Below, piece by piece: positions 50,302-59,166 of a stretch of 64,000 nucleotides of DNA. The stretch spans positions 124,001 through 188,000 of the IMG/VR virus record IMGVR_UViG_3300027759_004177; one strand, given 5' to 3'. The notes under the pieces are model-generated. The model saw only the letters and a program-made list of their open reading frames with translations, had not been told where the DNA came from and searched no databases. The DNA comes from a virus. The stretch's first letter is position 1, and every line of letters begins with the position of its first letter. The translations under genes and the position numbers were made by a program.

Positions 50302-51326
50302 CTGTTATTCTCCAAAGTCCATTTAGTCATTTCTGCGATGCGTTCACTTAGTTTAATCTTTGGCTCCCATCCTAGCTCTTTTAACAGGCCGCCATCTAAC
50401 GCATAGCGTAGGTCATGTCCAGGTCTGCTTCCGTGGAAGTCGACCATTTCATAGTTTAATTCTCGGCCTTGTGCAGCCGCCACCATCCGGGCCAAGGTCA
50501 AGTTATCAATTTCTTCTGTGCCTACCAGGTTAAACTTGGGGCAATGAGCCCAACCATAGTCGCCTGTGTGTTTATAGTCTGCTGGCAACGTTTCAAGAAT
50601 AAACATCAGGCCTTCGGCCACATCCTTGGCATGGATATACATGCGTGTGCCAGCTTCTGTACAATCTTCGTTGGCATGGATATACACTTTTTCGCCATCC
50701 CTGGCACGTTGGATGCACATGGGAATGAACTTCTCTGGATGTTGGCGTTCACCAAACACGTTCATGGTGTGGGTTACCACGATAGGCATCTTGTAGGTGT
50801 TTTCATAAGCCACACAAAACTCTTCTGCGGCCGCTTTGCTAGCAGAGTAAGGGTTTGTTGAGTTATAACGATCATATTCTCGATAGCTGACTCCCGGAGG
50901 AGCAACACCAAAGATTTCGTCTGTGGAGAAATAAACAAAACGTTCCAGATTAGGCAGGTGCTTGCGAGCATAGTCCAACAAATGTACTGTACCAACCACG
51001 TTGTCTTGCACAAACTCCATGGGATACTGGATACTGCGATCCACGTGCGATCCTGCGGCCAGGTGTAGCACAATATCAATCGGCCCAATATCCTTGACAA
51101 TCATTTCGTTAAGTTCGGCTTTGAGATCGTGGAATACAATGCGTAGTCGCTTGCTTACTTTCGCAGGATCATGATCCTGTAACATATCGTGTAGTCTGTT
51201 TAAATTGCCTGAAATATCCAGGCGATCCAGACATACGATCCGCCAGTCGGTGTCGTTTAAAATTTTATCAATTACATGATGTGCGATGAATCCAGCACCG
51301 CCGGTGATTAATACTGTCTTTGACAT
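50286..51326 (-). CDS. dTDP-glucose 4,6-dehydratase-type SDR (copy 1)
   Basis: This 346-residue extended SDR has GGAGFIAHHVIDKIL (NAD-binding G-x-x-G-x-x), the T-D-E catalytic motif in FSTDEIFGVAPP, the Y-x-x-x-K pair in NPYSASKAAAEEF, and MNVFGERQHPEKFIP. It would convert an NDP-hexose to the 4-keto-6-deoxy form, the intermediate that C-methyltransferases act on. A perfect TTGACA-17-TATAAT promoter and AGGAA precede it, so the unit 51326-46354 may run from here. A second SDR of this kind is at 57812-58756. Confidence 0.92.
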   Translation of the reverse strand: MSKTVLITGGAGFIAHHVIDKILNDTDWRIVCLDRLDISGNLNRLHDMLQDHDPAKVSKRLRIVFHDLKAELNEMIVKDIGPIDIVLHLAAGSHVDRSIQYPMEFVQDNVVGTVHLLDYARKHLPNLERFVYFSTDEIFGVAPPGVSYREYDRYNSTNPYSASKAAAEEFCVAYENTYKMPIVVTHTMNVFGERQHPEKFIPMCIQRARDGEKVYIHANEDCTEAGTRMYIHAKDVAEGLMFILETLPADYKHTGDYGWAHCPKFNLVGTEEIDNLTLARMVAAAQGRELNYEMVDFHGSRPGHDLRYALDGGLLKELGWEPKIKLSERIAEMTKWTLENNRWLSK

Positions 51327-51348
51327 GTTGTTCCTAATTGAATTTTAT

Positions 51349-51377
51349 ATTATATACTAGTTGAAATGCAATGTCAA
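51349..51377 (-). promoter_or_regulatory. Perfect-consensus sigma70 promoter of the glycan unit
   Basis: Minus-strand TTGACA, 17-base spacer, TATAAT, both boxes exact consensus, 22 bases before ATG at 51326; the -35 lies across the stop of the radical SAM gene. Confidence 0.85.
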
Positions 51378-52231
51378 GCACGACAAGCATCTGTACAGCT
51401 CTTACACAGGCTTTCATCTGTGTAATAGGGTAAAGCATTTAATTCCAATAACCGTGTCATGGCCGGATTGGTTGGTAAATCCGCATAATCCTGTTCGAGC
51501 AAATTGCCCATAACATGTTTTTTATCATAGTCCATACAGCACAGCAGTACTTCGCCGTTTGGTAGCAACACTCCCTGATTGTACAGATCGGTTTTGCTAC
51601 ATTTGACGGGATAGTTGTGTTTGGGACTGAACGCAATTGGTTGCTCTTTGACCGACTCTGTATCCAAGGTACCAGCACGATCGTGTGCAGCAATTGACCA
51701 TGAGTGACTAACACCGACCCCGGGAAGATTTTGGATTGCGGGATGAACTCCGTGATCGCTCATGGTCATGGCTTCGTAGTGTATGCCAGCGGCCTGTACC
51801 ACAGCAGTTACACCAGCAAATGCATAGTTCCATTCTTCACTGGGTTTCCAACCTTTCATGTTGCCTTGATCGTCGGGGAAATGTATTTTGACAATGTCAA
51901 TTTGCTTGGCATAGTTAAACAACAGTTCGCCCATGCGGTGCACAGTTGCTTCGTCCCAGTTGTACAATGTGGTAAAAATTGCTGCTCTAAATCCCCGTTG
52001 CATGGCATATTCAAACATGTCAGTGCAATCGGGATTGACCCAAGGTTCTGCCTGTCCCGAAAAGTCCAGTCGCACATGAGTGGGTATTTTGTCTACTATG
52101 GTTTTAAAGTCTGCCAGCGTCATGTATTTTACATCATCGCCGTAGGCATCTCGTAAACTGTCCTGCGGACAGTAGTTGCACATCAATGGGCAACCAATCA
52201 TTGTGGTAATTTCTAAGGTGTATGCGTTCAT
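51374..52231 (-). CDS. Radical SAM enzyme with C-terminal Cys-rich region
   Basis: This 285-residue protein has the radical SAM triad C14-x3-C18-x2-C21 (MIGCPLMCNYCPQ) and the GxD-like strand HVRLDFSGQAEPW. A C-terminal region resembling SPASM/twitch cluster sites carries GEVLLCCMDYDKK and DESLCKSCTDACRA. A 4Fe-4S cluster is therefore expected, a plausible client of the phage IscU/IscA system. The position between GT17 and a dehydratase suggests an unusual sugar modification, but the substrate is unknown. Confidence 0.85.
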   Translation of the reverse strand: MNAYTLEITTMIGCPLMCNYCPQDSLRDAYGDDVKYMTLADFKTIVDKIPTHVRLDFSGQAEPWVNPDCTDMFEYAMQRGFRAAIFTTLYNWDEATVHRMGELLFNYAKQIDIVKIHFPDDQGNMKGWKPSEEWNYAFAGVTAVVQAAGIHYEAMTMSDHGVHPAIQNLPGVGVSHSWSIAAHDRAGTLDTESVKEQPIAFSPKHNYPVKCSKTDLYNQGVLLPNGEVLLCCMDYDKKHVMGNLLEQDYADLPTNPAMTRLLELNALPYYTDESLCKSCTDACRA

Positions 52232-53097
52232 CTGATTGTGTATGGAAACTCTGGTAATAGGGCTCTGGCCTGTGCAACTGGATTATTCAAAATGTACTGT
52301 TGATATTTATTCTGATTGTCGCACAGGTATTTTGGAAAGTAGTTGTCCAACTCTACAATTTCATAACTGTCGTCGCTGTCTTGTTTCCAACTGGTGCGTT
52401 TGGCGATGCTGGCTTCGGGGTCTATTTGTGCCAAAAATTCTGGTGTGTTTACTTCCTGATGGCTAAAACTCTGGGCTTTGTCTATCAAATAGTCTCTATC
52501 GCCCAGATAACCAAAATGCCATCCTGCGTGTTCTACCACTTCACATCCGTTGTTGGCAAACTGATATTCACTGCCAAAAAAACTAAAACGCATGTCTCTT
52601 AGGCTGTTGGCTGTGATATCTTTGAGCACACGGCATCTAGCAGCCATGCCCCAAATGTTATATCTATCGGGACTCAGCTTCATATAATTAAATTTAAAAT
52701 TAAATATGGGCATACGCATAGCAAATATGGTCTGATCACTACGACGCATATAATCAACAGCCTGTGTTCGCGGTATTTCATCAACATCCGAAATGATAAT
52801 GATATCGTTGTCATCGGCCTTGGTTAACCCGCGAACAATGGCATTACGCTGATGATGTTCGTTGTCCCAGGGATTGGCACTGGCCGGCATATCGGTCACT
52901 TGTACATAGATCACTTTGTCCAAATAGGGCTTAAAGCGGTCTGTATGATCGTACAAGTTGAATGGTTTGGCTCGATTTGTAAAGGTTTGGTTAGATTCAA
53001 CAATGACAAAGTGGTCTACTTTGTCGTATAATTCACTTAAACGCAGTTCCAGTAGGTCAAGCTCATTGTAAAATGTAAAGCAATCATATATTTTCAT
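52228..53097 (-). CDS. Glycosyltransferase family 17
   Basis: The product is 289 residues, starting MKIYDCFTFYNELDLLELRL at 53097, ATGA-coupled to the radical SAM gene. Family 17 landmarks are NELDLLELRLSEL, DHFVIVESNQTFT, IIISDVDEIPR (metal-binding D-x-D-E) and GWHFGYLGD. The known animal member adds a bisecting GlcNAc; bacterial and phage members work on surface glycans. The frame extends upstream, but the plus-strand promoter region lies there. Confidence 0.85.
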   Translation of the reverse strand: MKIYDCFTFYNELDLLELRLSELYDKVDHFVIVESNQTFTNRAKPFNLYDHTDRFKPYLDKVIYVQVTDMPASANPWDNEHHQRNAIVRGLTKADDNDIIIISDVDEIPRTQAVDYMRRSDQTIFAMRMPIFNFKFNYMKLSPDRYNIWGMAARCRVLKDITANSLRDMRFSFFGSEYQFANNGCEVVEHAGWHFGYLGDRDYLIDKAQSFSHQEVNTPEFLAQIDPEASIAKRTSWKQDSDDSYEIVELDNYFPKYLCDNQNKYQQYILNNPVAQARALLPEFPYTIR

Positions 53098-53113
53098 AGC
53101 TGTATTTAAGCAT

Positions 53114-53121
53114 AATAAATA
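53114..53121 (+). promoter_or_regulatory. T4-type late promoter box for the plus-strand glycan unit
   Basis: Plus-strand AATAAATA followed by CC, 27 bases ahead of the ATG at 53149, which also has AAGGA. The 51-base gap to the divergent GT17 gene holds no other signal I can name with confidence. Confidence 0.6.
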
Positions 53122-53148
53122 CCTTACTGTCAAATTTTCAAGGATCAT

Positions 53149-53790
53149 ATGTACGCTGTCGCAAGTATCAACACACTAGACTATCAAGATTTAGCCGATT
53201 TAACTGATGCACCCAAACAGGAATACTGTGATCTACACGGATACGAATTCCATGTACTCAAGGAAACACGGTACAGTCCTATTATGGGCTTTAACAAAAT
53301 CCACTATGTATTAGACATTTTTAAACAACGCCCTGATATCGAGTGGTTGTTGTTTAGTGAATGCGATGCCATGATTACCAACATGACTATCCGAATGGAA
53401 GATCGGATTGATAACGATTATCATTTTATTGTACCCGTAGATAGATTAAACATCAACTCAGGCAACTTCTTGGCTCGTAACAGTGAAGAAGGTCGTGCTT
53501 ACTTACAAATGATTGTGGACTTGGAAGAAAGCTACCAGGATGTAGAGTGGGCCGAACAACAGGTTATCATTGACACAGTATCAGACCTGTCTGCTATTGT
53601 TAAAATTGTTCCACAGCGTTACATGAACAGCTATGAACCGCAGATTTATGATTACTGCGATGCACGTTTTGATATCATGGGTAACTCAGGCGCTTGGGAA
53701 CCCGGAGATTGGATTGTACACTGGCCTGGAACATATAAGCCAGCTCGCATTGCTCGTGCCACAGAACTGACCAAACAAATTGTTAGATGA
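53149..53790 (+). CDS. GT34-like (galactosyl/mannosyl) glycosyltransferase
   Basis: This 213-residue protein follows the family 34 pattern: a start typical of MYAVASINTLDYQDL, the segment EYCDLHGYEFHVL, DIEWLLFSECDAMITNM (the acidic metal-binding stretch), NINSGNFLARNSEEG, and GDWIVHWPGTYKPARI at the C-terminus. Related yeast and plant enzymes transfer galactose or mannose. There is no signal or membrane segment. It is the first gene of a plus-strand unit of eight coupled genes. Confidence 0.8.
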   Translation: MYAVASINTLDYQDLADLTDAPKQEYCDLHGYEFHVLKETRYSPIMGFNKIHYVLDIFKQRPDIEWLLFSECDAMITNMTIRMEDRIDNDYHFIVPVDRLNINSGNFLARNSEEGRAYLQMIVDLEESYQDVEWAEQQVIIDTVSDLSAIVKIVPQRYMNSYEPQIYDYCDARFDIMGNSGAWEPGDWIVHWPGTYKPARIARATELTKQIVR

Positions 53791-54602
53791 TGGAACACAT
53801 TTTTAAACTGCCGCCTATCAGGCAAGCCTACAGCAACGATTATACACAGTATGGTCGTCCGGGTGTGATTGGTTATTGGTTTGAAATGGATCATCCCTAT
53901 GAAGGGCATAGAGATTTTAGTCAAACCCTAGATATCTACCTAAATGACTACAACTGGAGTAAAATACTCAAATCTGGCACCACCATAGTAGACATTGGTG
54001 CACACAGTGGAGATACTGCTGTACCCATGATGGCCATGAGTGGCTATTGTGTACTGACTGTAGAATGTAATCCTACCATATATCCTTGGTTGGAGTTTGC
54101 CTGCAACATGAATCGCCATCTGGGCAAGTTTGTGGTTGCCAGTGAAGCTGTGACCACAGAAGATGACGTCACAGTAACATTCAGTGATCACAACAACGGT
54201 ATGTGTAACGGAGGCCTAGTAAATCATAACTGGGGCATCGGCGCTGGATCAGGTTCTATTGATGTGCCGGGTATCCGGTTAGAAACCCTGTGTCGTAGAT
54301 ATTTAAATGCGGAAGAAATTGCCCGCATTGATCTTATCAAGGTTGACACCGAGGGTCATGATTTTGTAATATTAGACAGTAGCCGTGAGTTTATTGACAG
54401 CTTACGTCCAAAGTTGTTTGTAGAGTGGTTTAGTGGCTTTGGCACAGAAGAAGTCCGGCGTATGTTTGATATTGTTGCCAGCATGGACTATGTTCCGTTA
54501 TATCCAAAAACATTCGAGACAGCTGATCCAGCTCGACCCAGCGAAGATTTGTTGTTGATACACAGTACAAAATTACAAGAGTTTTTACAAGAAGTACGAT
54601 AA
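53787..54602 (+). CDS. FkbM-family methyltransferase (copy 1)
   Basis: This 271-residue protein has TTIVDIGAHSGDTAVPMMAMSG as the SAM motif I, LTVECNPTIYPWLEFAC, VDTEGHDFVILDSSREFI (the conserved D-x-E-G segment of FkbM enzymes), and a C-terminal LFVEWFSGF. FkbM enzymes O-methylate sugars and other hydroxyls. It is ATGA-coupled to the preceding gene and TAATG-coupled to the following SDR. A second FkbM gene follows at 55422. Confidence 0.88.
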   Translation: MMEHIFKLPPIRQAYSNDYTQYGRPGVIGYWFEMDHPYEGHRDFSQTLDIYLNDYNWSKILKSGTTIVDIGAHSGDTAVPMMAMSGYCVLTVECNPTIYPWLEFACNMNRHLGKFVVASEAVTTEDDVTVTFSDHNNGMCNGGLVNHNWGIGAGSGSIDVPGIRLETLCRRYLNAEEIARIDLIKVDTEGHDFVILDSSREFIDSLRPKLFVEWFSGFGTEEVRRMFDIVASMDYVPLYPKTFETADPARPSEDLLLIHSTKLQEFLQEVR

Positions 54603-55438
54603 TGAAAATTTTAATCACCGGCACCACAGGATTTTTAGGACGCAGCCTGGCCGACTATTTTGGTACCACTCACGAGGTCATTGAACACACCAGAACCAGT
54701 GTTAGACTCAGTGGAGCCATTTACATACACAAACCCGACCTAATCATTCATTGTGCTGGCGAAATATACAAGGCCGACGTCATGTACAATACCAATGTTG
54801 GCATGGTCAACGAAATACTGGAAAGTGTGCGTGAATACTGTCCTGGTTGCCGAGTTATACAGATAGGTAGCAGCGCCGAATATGGCCCAATGAATCGTGC
54901 TACATCAGAAACAGATCCAATCAATCCAGTGGACGTGTACCAAGCCACCAAAGGTGCAGCCACCCTGTTGTGTCAGGCCTATGCCCGACAGTACGGGCTT
55001 AAAACCATGGTGGCCCGCATATACTCAGGTTATGGCATACACGAAAGACCACACAGGTTATTTCCCACACTATATCGTGCGTTTTTCAATGATGAGCCAA
55101 TGACCTTGTATCAAGGCTATCACGACTTTATCTACATTGAAGACTTTGTACGTGCCATAGATCAAGTCAAAGATTTTGTTTGGGAACCAGGTGAAATCAT
55201 AAACTTTGGCTCCGGTCGACAGCACAGCAATTTTGAAGTACTAGAAGCCTGGGAACGAGTTACTGGACGTACAGCACCAGTAGAAAAACGTGATCAACTC
55301 AGTAAGGCTTACGAAAGTACAGTATGGGTATGTGACAACACCAAATTACGCCTGCGATGTGGAGTCCAACTACAATATGACTTGGACGCAGGCATACAAG
55401 ATTTTATAAAGAAAATGCAAAATGTTAAAACAAATTAA
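54602..55438 (+). CDS. Sugar-nucleotide epimerase/reductase-type SDR
   Basis: This 278-residue protein has KILITGTTGFLGRSLADYFG (NAD(P) site), SSAEYGPMNRATSETD with the catalytic Ser, DVYQATKGAATLLC as the Y-x-x-x-K pair, RIYSGYGIHERPHRLFP and INFGSGRQHSNFEVL. Lacking the T-D-E motif of dehydratases, it is more like epimerases/reductases that finish a deoxysugar. It overlaps the next gene by 17 bases. Confidence 0.85.
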   Translation: MKILITGTTGFLGRSLADYFGTTHEVIEHTRTSVRLSGAIYIHKPDLIIHCAGEIYKADVMYNTNVGMVNEILESVREYCPGCRVIQIGSSAEYGPMNRATSETDPINPVDVYQATKGAATLLCQAYARQYGLKTMVARIYSGYGIHERPHRLFPTLYRAFFNDEPMTLYQGYHDFIYIEDFVRAIDQVKDFVWEPGEIINFGSGRQHSNFEVLEAWERVTGRTAPVEKRDQLSKAYESTVWVCDNTKLRLRCGVQLQYDLDAGIQDFIKKMQNVKTN

Positions 55439-56132
55439 AACAACAAAAGATAGAATTCACAATATTGAAACCGACGATGCAGAAATTGTTGATTGGTTTG
55501 ATCGTCCAGACGTGACCATGACTGACTGCATTCTAGATCAGCTCAACAATGAACGTCTATACGATCCGGTACTGGCCAACAAAGAAAATTTAATCATGCT
55601 CGATGTTGGGGCAAACATAGGACTGTTTAGTTTGTATGCTCAGGACAGCGCCAAACAGATCATTTGCCTAGAGCCAACTCCTAACACACTTGGCATTTTA
55701 GAAAAACTCACTGCCGGCATTGACTGTATTAAAATAGCACCTGTTGCTCTCAGTGACAGCGACGGGGAAATTACATTTTACATCAATGAAAACCCCACAA
55801 TCAATTCCGTGGTCAACCAAGCGGGTACAGAAGTTCGAGTACAAGCTCGCACCATTGAAACTGTGTTACGAGAGCAGGCTCTTGACTGGGTGGACTTTGT
55901 CAAATGCGACATCGAAGGCTCAGAAATGTTGGCCATTACCGAAGCTACCTTAGACCCAGTCAAGGACAAGATTGGTAGTTGGTACATTGAAGTGCATCAA
56001 ACCAATGGCAACACTGGTGCTCCGTGGCCCGGCAACTTGGAAGATAACAGACAGCAACTACTTGCTGTTTTACGCAACGCTGGCTATTCAGCAGAACCAA
56101 TTATCCACGATCAAATATTTGCATGGAAATGA
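55422..56132 (+). CDS. FkbM-family methyltransferase (copy 2)
   Basis: This 236-residue protein has NLIMLDVGANIGLFSLYAQ as motif I, IICLEPTPNTLGILEKL, VALSDSDGEITFYINENPTINS, and WVDFVKCDIEGSEMLAITE as the D-I-E-G-S motif. It is a close FkbM type (with the S-V-x-S-like NSVVNQ segment). It shares the unit with a first FkbM enzyme, suggesting two O-methylations in the product glycan. It ends with ATGA overlapping the transketolase half gene. Confidence 0.9.
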   Translation: MLKQIKTTKDRIHNIETDDAEIVDWFDRPDVTMTDCILDQLNNERLYDPVLANKENLIMLDVGANIGLFSLYAQDSAKQIICLEPTPNTLGILEKLTAGIDCIKIAPVALSDSDGEITFYINENPTINSVVNQAGTEVRVQARTIETVLREQALDWVDFVKCDIEGSEMLAITEATLDPVKDKIGSWYIEVHQTNGNTGAPWPGNLEDNRQQLLAVLRNAGYSAEPIIHDQIFAWK

Positions 56133-56743
56133 CACCTTTACAACGCAGAGTAGTTGATATCACATATCAGGAACGACTAAGTCATCTTAGTTCAACATTG
56201 AGTGCTTTGCCTATCATTGAAGAAATTTATGCTGAACGCCAAGCGGATGAAGTATTCATCTTGAGCAACGGTCATGCAGGCTTGGCTCTGTATGTCGTGC
56301 TAGAAAAGTATTACGGTGTGGATCCTGTTGAGATGTTACATAAACATGGTATACACCCAGGCAAGGACTTGGCAAATCATTTGTATTGCTCTACTGGTAG
56401 TTTGGGCTCAGGATTGCCTATTGCTGTGGGGCATGCATTGGCCACTCCCAACAAAAGAGTTTATTGCATGATTTCAGACGGTGAATGTGCTGAAGGTAGC
56501 ATATGGGAAAGTCTGCGTTTTATCAATGAACATCCGGTTGATAATTTAGAAGTGTATGTGAATGTCAACGGACTAGGTGCTTACGATGCAATCAACTCTG
56601 CATACTTGATCAAACGGTTGCAATGTTTTTTACCACGTATTCGCATTAAACAAAGTGATCCATTAAGCTGGTCATTTGCCCAAGATTTGCTGACACACTA
56701 CTATGTATTAAATGAAGAAAATTATCAGGAGATTGTTCGATGA
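56129..56743 (+). CDS. Transketolase-like, thiamine-diphosphate (N-terminal) half
   Basis: This 204-residue protein corresponds to the first domain of transketolases: ILSNGHAGLALYVVLE, a YCSTGSLGSGLPIAVGHAL stretch and the TPP loop MISDGECAEGSIWES ... YVNVNGLGAYD (D-G-E to N). It is shorter than a full N-domain. ATGA overlap with the gene upstream supports the ATG at 56129; an ATG six bases earlier is an alternative. It functions only as a pair with the next gene, a two-gene form also seen in archaea and in some glycan clusters. Confidence 0.9.
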   Translation: MTPLQRRVVDITYQERLSHLSSTLSALPIIEEIYAERQADEVFILSNGHAGLALYVVLEKYYGVDPVEMLHKHGIHPGKDLANHLYCSTGSLGSGLPIAVGHALATPNKRVYCMISDGECAEGSIWESLRFINEHPVDNLEVYVNVNGLGAYDAINSAYLIKRLQCFLPRIRIKQSDPLSWSFAQDLLTHYYVLNEENYQEIVR

Positions 56744-57222
56744 GAAAAGAATGTGCTCAACTACTCCTGGAAGAAATGAGTGTGAACGATCGTATTCGTG
56801 TGGTCACTGCTGACCTAGGGTTTGGCATCTTAGATCATATTCGCAATGCCTATCCAGATCGATTTTACAATGTGGGTGCTGCCGAGCAACTAATGATTGG
56901 TGTGGCTGTGGGCATGGCCGAAAATGGATTAATTCCTGTGTGTTATTCAATGAGCAGTTTCTTATTGTATCGCCCATTTGAATTCCTGCGTAATTATGTT
57001 GACTACGAAGGCGTTAATGTCAAACTGTTGGGATCAGGTCGCAACAAAGATTACAGTCATGATGGCATTAGCCATTGGGCACACGATGATGAAAAAGTGT
57101 TACAGGCATTGCCAAACATTGAAATATACAAGCCGGGTAGCCTGGAAGAACTTGATGTGAATTTTGATCAATGGATCAACAGCACCAAACCTGGCTACTT
57201 AAATTTAACGAGAAAAATATGA
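56740..57222 (+). CDS. Transketolase-like, pyrimidine-binding (C-terminal) half
   Basis: This 160-residue protein supplies the pyrimidine domain: RVVTADLGFGILDHI, NVGAAEQLMIGVAVGMAENG with the Glu that activates TPP, and a LLGSGRNKDYSHDGISHWAHDD loop with acceptor-side His. The usual third domain after the Pyr domain is absent. It overlaps both neighbours by ATGA. With the preceding half it should transfer a two-carbon unit, plausibly making a branched ketosugar. Confidence 0.9.
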   Translation: MRKECAQLLLEEMSVNDRIRVVTADLGFGILDHIRNAYPDRFYNVGAAEQLMIGVAVGMAENGLIPVCYSMSSFLLYRPFEFLRNYVDYEGVNVKLLGSGRNKDYSHDGISHWAHDDEKVLQALPNIEIYKPGSLEELDVNFDQWINSTKPGYLNLTRKI

Positions 57223-57815
57223 GTCAAGAACTTATAGATGCACAAAAACTCACTGATGTACTGAGCAGTCACGTGTACTCCCCTATCATTGCATATCTTG
57301 AAAAAAGCAAGGGTAACTATTTAGAAATTGGTGTGTTTAACGGAGTGGGCCTACATACTGTAGCGACCGCGTATCCTAAAAAATTATGCGAAGCAGTTGA
57401 TCCTTTTATTGAGGATGGATACACTACCCGATCATCGGGGTGTAATACTGGTGCTGTTATGGATGCACAAAGAAATTCGACCATGGCATTTGTAAAAGAA
57501 TGTAAAAATGTTAATCTTAACATCATGACCAGTCACGAATATTTTAAACAATTAACACCAGTAAAGATTGCCAAATTAAACATTGGTGCTGTGCTGATTG
57601 ACGGAAATCATCACTACGAGTTTGTGGTTAATGATTATCAGTTGGCCATGACTGTGATTGATCGTAAAGAAGGATTGGTTGTGTTTGATGACATCCAAGT
57701 CGATGGTGTCAGGCAGGCACTCAATGAATTTACAATTGAATACGCAGATAGAATTGAAAAAACTGAATCCATAGCAGATGTAGCTACTGCTGTTTTTATT
57801 AAAGAGGCCTTATGA
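57219..57815 (+). CDS. Class I SAM methyltransferase (Methyltransf_24-like)
   Basis: The product is 198 residues starting MSQELIDAQKLTDVLSSHV (ATGA overlap at 57219). Motif I is NYLEIGVFNGVGLHTVA, followed by EAVDPFIEDGY, MDAQRNSTMAFVKEC and IGAVLIDGNHHYEFVVND, where the D-G-x-H-x-Y element is typical of the Methyltransf_24 family. The next motif FDDIQVDGVRQAL follows. It would methylate an OH or NH of a sugar or amino sugar. The upstream part of the frame lies inside the transketolase gene and is not counted. Confidence 0.8.
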   Translation: MSQELIDAQKLTDVLSSHVYSPIIAYLEKSKGNYLEIGVFNGVGLHTVATAYPKKLCEAVDPFIEDGYTTRSSGCNTGAVMDAQRNSTMAFVKECKNVNLNIMTSHEYFKQLTPVKIAKLNIGAVLIDGNHHYEFVVNDYQLAMTVIDRKEGLVVFDDIQVDGVRQALNEFTIEYADRIEKTESIADVATAVFIKEAL

Positions 57816-58756
57816 AACGTGTAGTATATGTAACCGGGTGTTTGGGCTTGATTGGTAGTCATGTGACTCGTGCTTGTCTTGACAAAGGATGGCATGTGCG
57901 TGGGGTGGATAGTGTGACCTATGCGGCCACTGCCAACATAGATGAGTTCTTTGCTTACGAAAACTTCATGTTTGAAGAATCAGACATCAATGATATCGAA
58001 CGTCTTTATAACTGCGACTATATCATTAATACAGCCGCAGAAACACACGTGGACAACTCAATCCTTTCCAGTGATGTTTTCCTAAAAAGCAACATCAATG
58101 GTGTACACCATTTGCTAGAACTCATCAAAGAAGCCAAACACAAGCCAACTCTGCTACACTTTAGCACAGACGAAGTTTACGGCGATTTAGTTGACGGTTT
58201 CCATGCAGAAACAGACCTGTTGAAGCCAAGTAACCCTTATAGTGCCACCAAGGCAGCCGCAGATCAATTGATACTAGCTTGGGCACGTACATTCAATGTG
58301 CCTTATGTGATTGTGCGTCCAACCAACAACTATGGTATTGGACAATACATTGAGAAGTTTATTCCCACCAGTATCAAAGCACTGAGCCTGGGTCGTCCTA
58401 TTCCCTTACACGATGCTGGTTTACCCAAGCGTACCTGGCTACACGCAAGTGACACAGCCGAAGCCATTATTACTCTAATAGAAGCTGGTGTGCAAAACGA
58501 TATCTTTAATATTTCGGGCAACTACGAAGAACAAAACATTGTGGTTGCTAAAAAGATCATTGACATGTACTACTTGGGTGGATGTAAAGGATTGTATGAT
58601 GAGCATCTCGATACAGGTATCAAGCGTCAAGGACAGGATGTGCGTTATGCAATTGATGACGCCAAAATAAAAGCCCTGGGTTGGATGCCCCGGGCCAATT
58701 TTGATACAGAACTACGAGCAATAGTGGATCACTACGCTAAAAACTTCGTCTGGTAA
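57812..58756 (+). CDS. dTDP-glucose 4,6-dehydratase-type SDR (copy 2)
   Basis: This 314-residue protein has YVTGCLGLIGSHVTRACL, the T-D-E motif in FSTDEVYGDLV, Y-x-x-x-K in NPYSATKAAADQL, and NNYGIGQYIEKFIPTSIKA, all close to RmlB. The C-terminus (GIKRQGQDVRYAIDDAKIKALGW) matches the dehydratase end. It closes the plus-strand unit and meets a convergent small gene with no space between them. Two dehydratases in one cluster suggest two different NDP-sugars or acquisition from separate sources. Confidence 0.92.
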   Translation: MKRVVYVTGCLGLIGSHVTRACLDKGWHVRGVDSVTYAATANIDEFFAYENFMFEESDINDIERLYNCDYIINTAAETHVDNSILSSDVFLKSNINGVHHLLELIKEAKHKPTLLHFSTDEVYGDLVDGFHAETDLLKPSNPYSATKAAADQLILAWARTFNVPYVIVRPTNNYGIGQYIEKFIPTSIKALSLGRPIPLHDAGLPKRTWLHASDTAEAIITLIEAGVQNDIFNISGNYEEQNIVVAKKIIDMYYLGGCKGLYDEHLDTGIKRQGQDVRYAIDDAKIKALGWMPRANFDTELRAIVDHYAKNFVW

Positions 58757-58918
58757 TTACTCTGCTTCATTGGAACTAACACGTTCACCAAGATACTGTT
58801 TGACAACACGAACCAATTTGCGTTCAGTATCATAAACAAACTCTTTGGCTTCTTCTTCGGTATTGACTACCAAAATAAAACCATTTGCCGCACGGCGAAT
58901 TTCAAGTGATTCAAACAT
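58757..58918 (-). CDS. Small conserved phage protein
   Basis: A 53-residue frame starts MFESLEIRRAANGFILVVNTEEE with ATG at 58918, GGAG nine bases upstream, and a TTGACC-17-TATACT promoter 31 bases upstream. It reads as a small alpha/beta protein (FVYDTERKLVRVVKQYLGERV). I recall proteins of similar size and start in marine T4-like phages. Its stop abuts the plus-strand dehydratase stop, so the two units converge. Function unknown. Confidence 0.7.
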   Translation of the reverse strand: MFESLEIRRAANGFILVVNTEEEAKEFVYDTERKLVRVVKQYLGERVSSNEAE

Positions 58919-58949
58919 ATACTACTCCAATAAGGGTTGACTAGTAGCT

Positions 58950-58978
58950 AGTATAGCACGGTTGCCATTAAAGGTCAA
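58950..58978 (-). promoter_or_regulatory. Sigma70-like early promoter
   Basis: Minus-strand TTGACC, 17-base spacer, TATACT, 31 bases upstream of the ATG at 58918. Confidence 0.75.
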
Positions 58979-58987
58979 TGCCTTTGG

Positions 58988-59164
58988 TTATCTGCCGCGA
59001 CCGGCGGATTTTTTGGCTGGTTTGTTTGTGCTGACTTGACCGCCGTGTTTGGCGGCTTGTACATGTGCTGTTTTGGTTCCGGGCACTCGTGGATTGGCTG
59101 CTACAGCCTTGGCGGCGTTGGCCATGTTGATAAAAGGATTTTTGGATTTTTTAGTGTCTGTCAT
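58988..59164 (-). CDS. Small basic protein
   Basis: A 58-residue frame starts MTDTKKSKNPFINMANAAKA and ends with a Lys/Arg/Gly-rich tail (NKPAKKSAGRGR). It is rich in Ala and Lys, histone-tail-like, and may be disordered and nucleic-acid binding. It lies two bases after the stop of the exported beta-barrel gene and would be read from the same promoter (59686-59714). No family recognised. Confidence 0.55.
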   Translation of the reverse strand: MTDTKKSKNPFINMANAAKAVAANPRVPGTKTAHVQAAKHGGQVSTNKPAKKSAGRGR

Positions 59165-59166
59165 AA

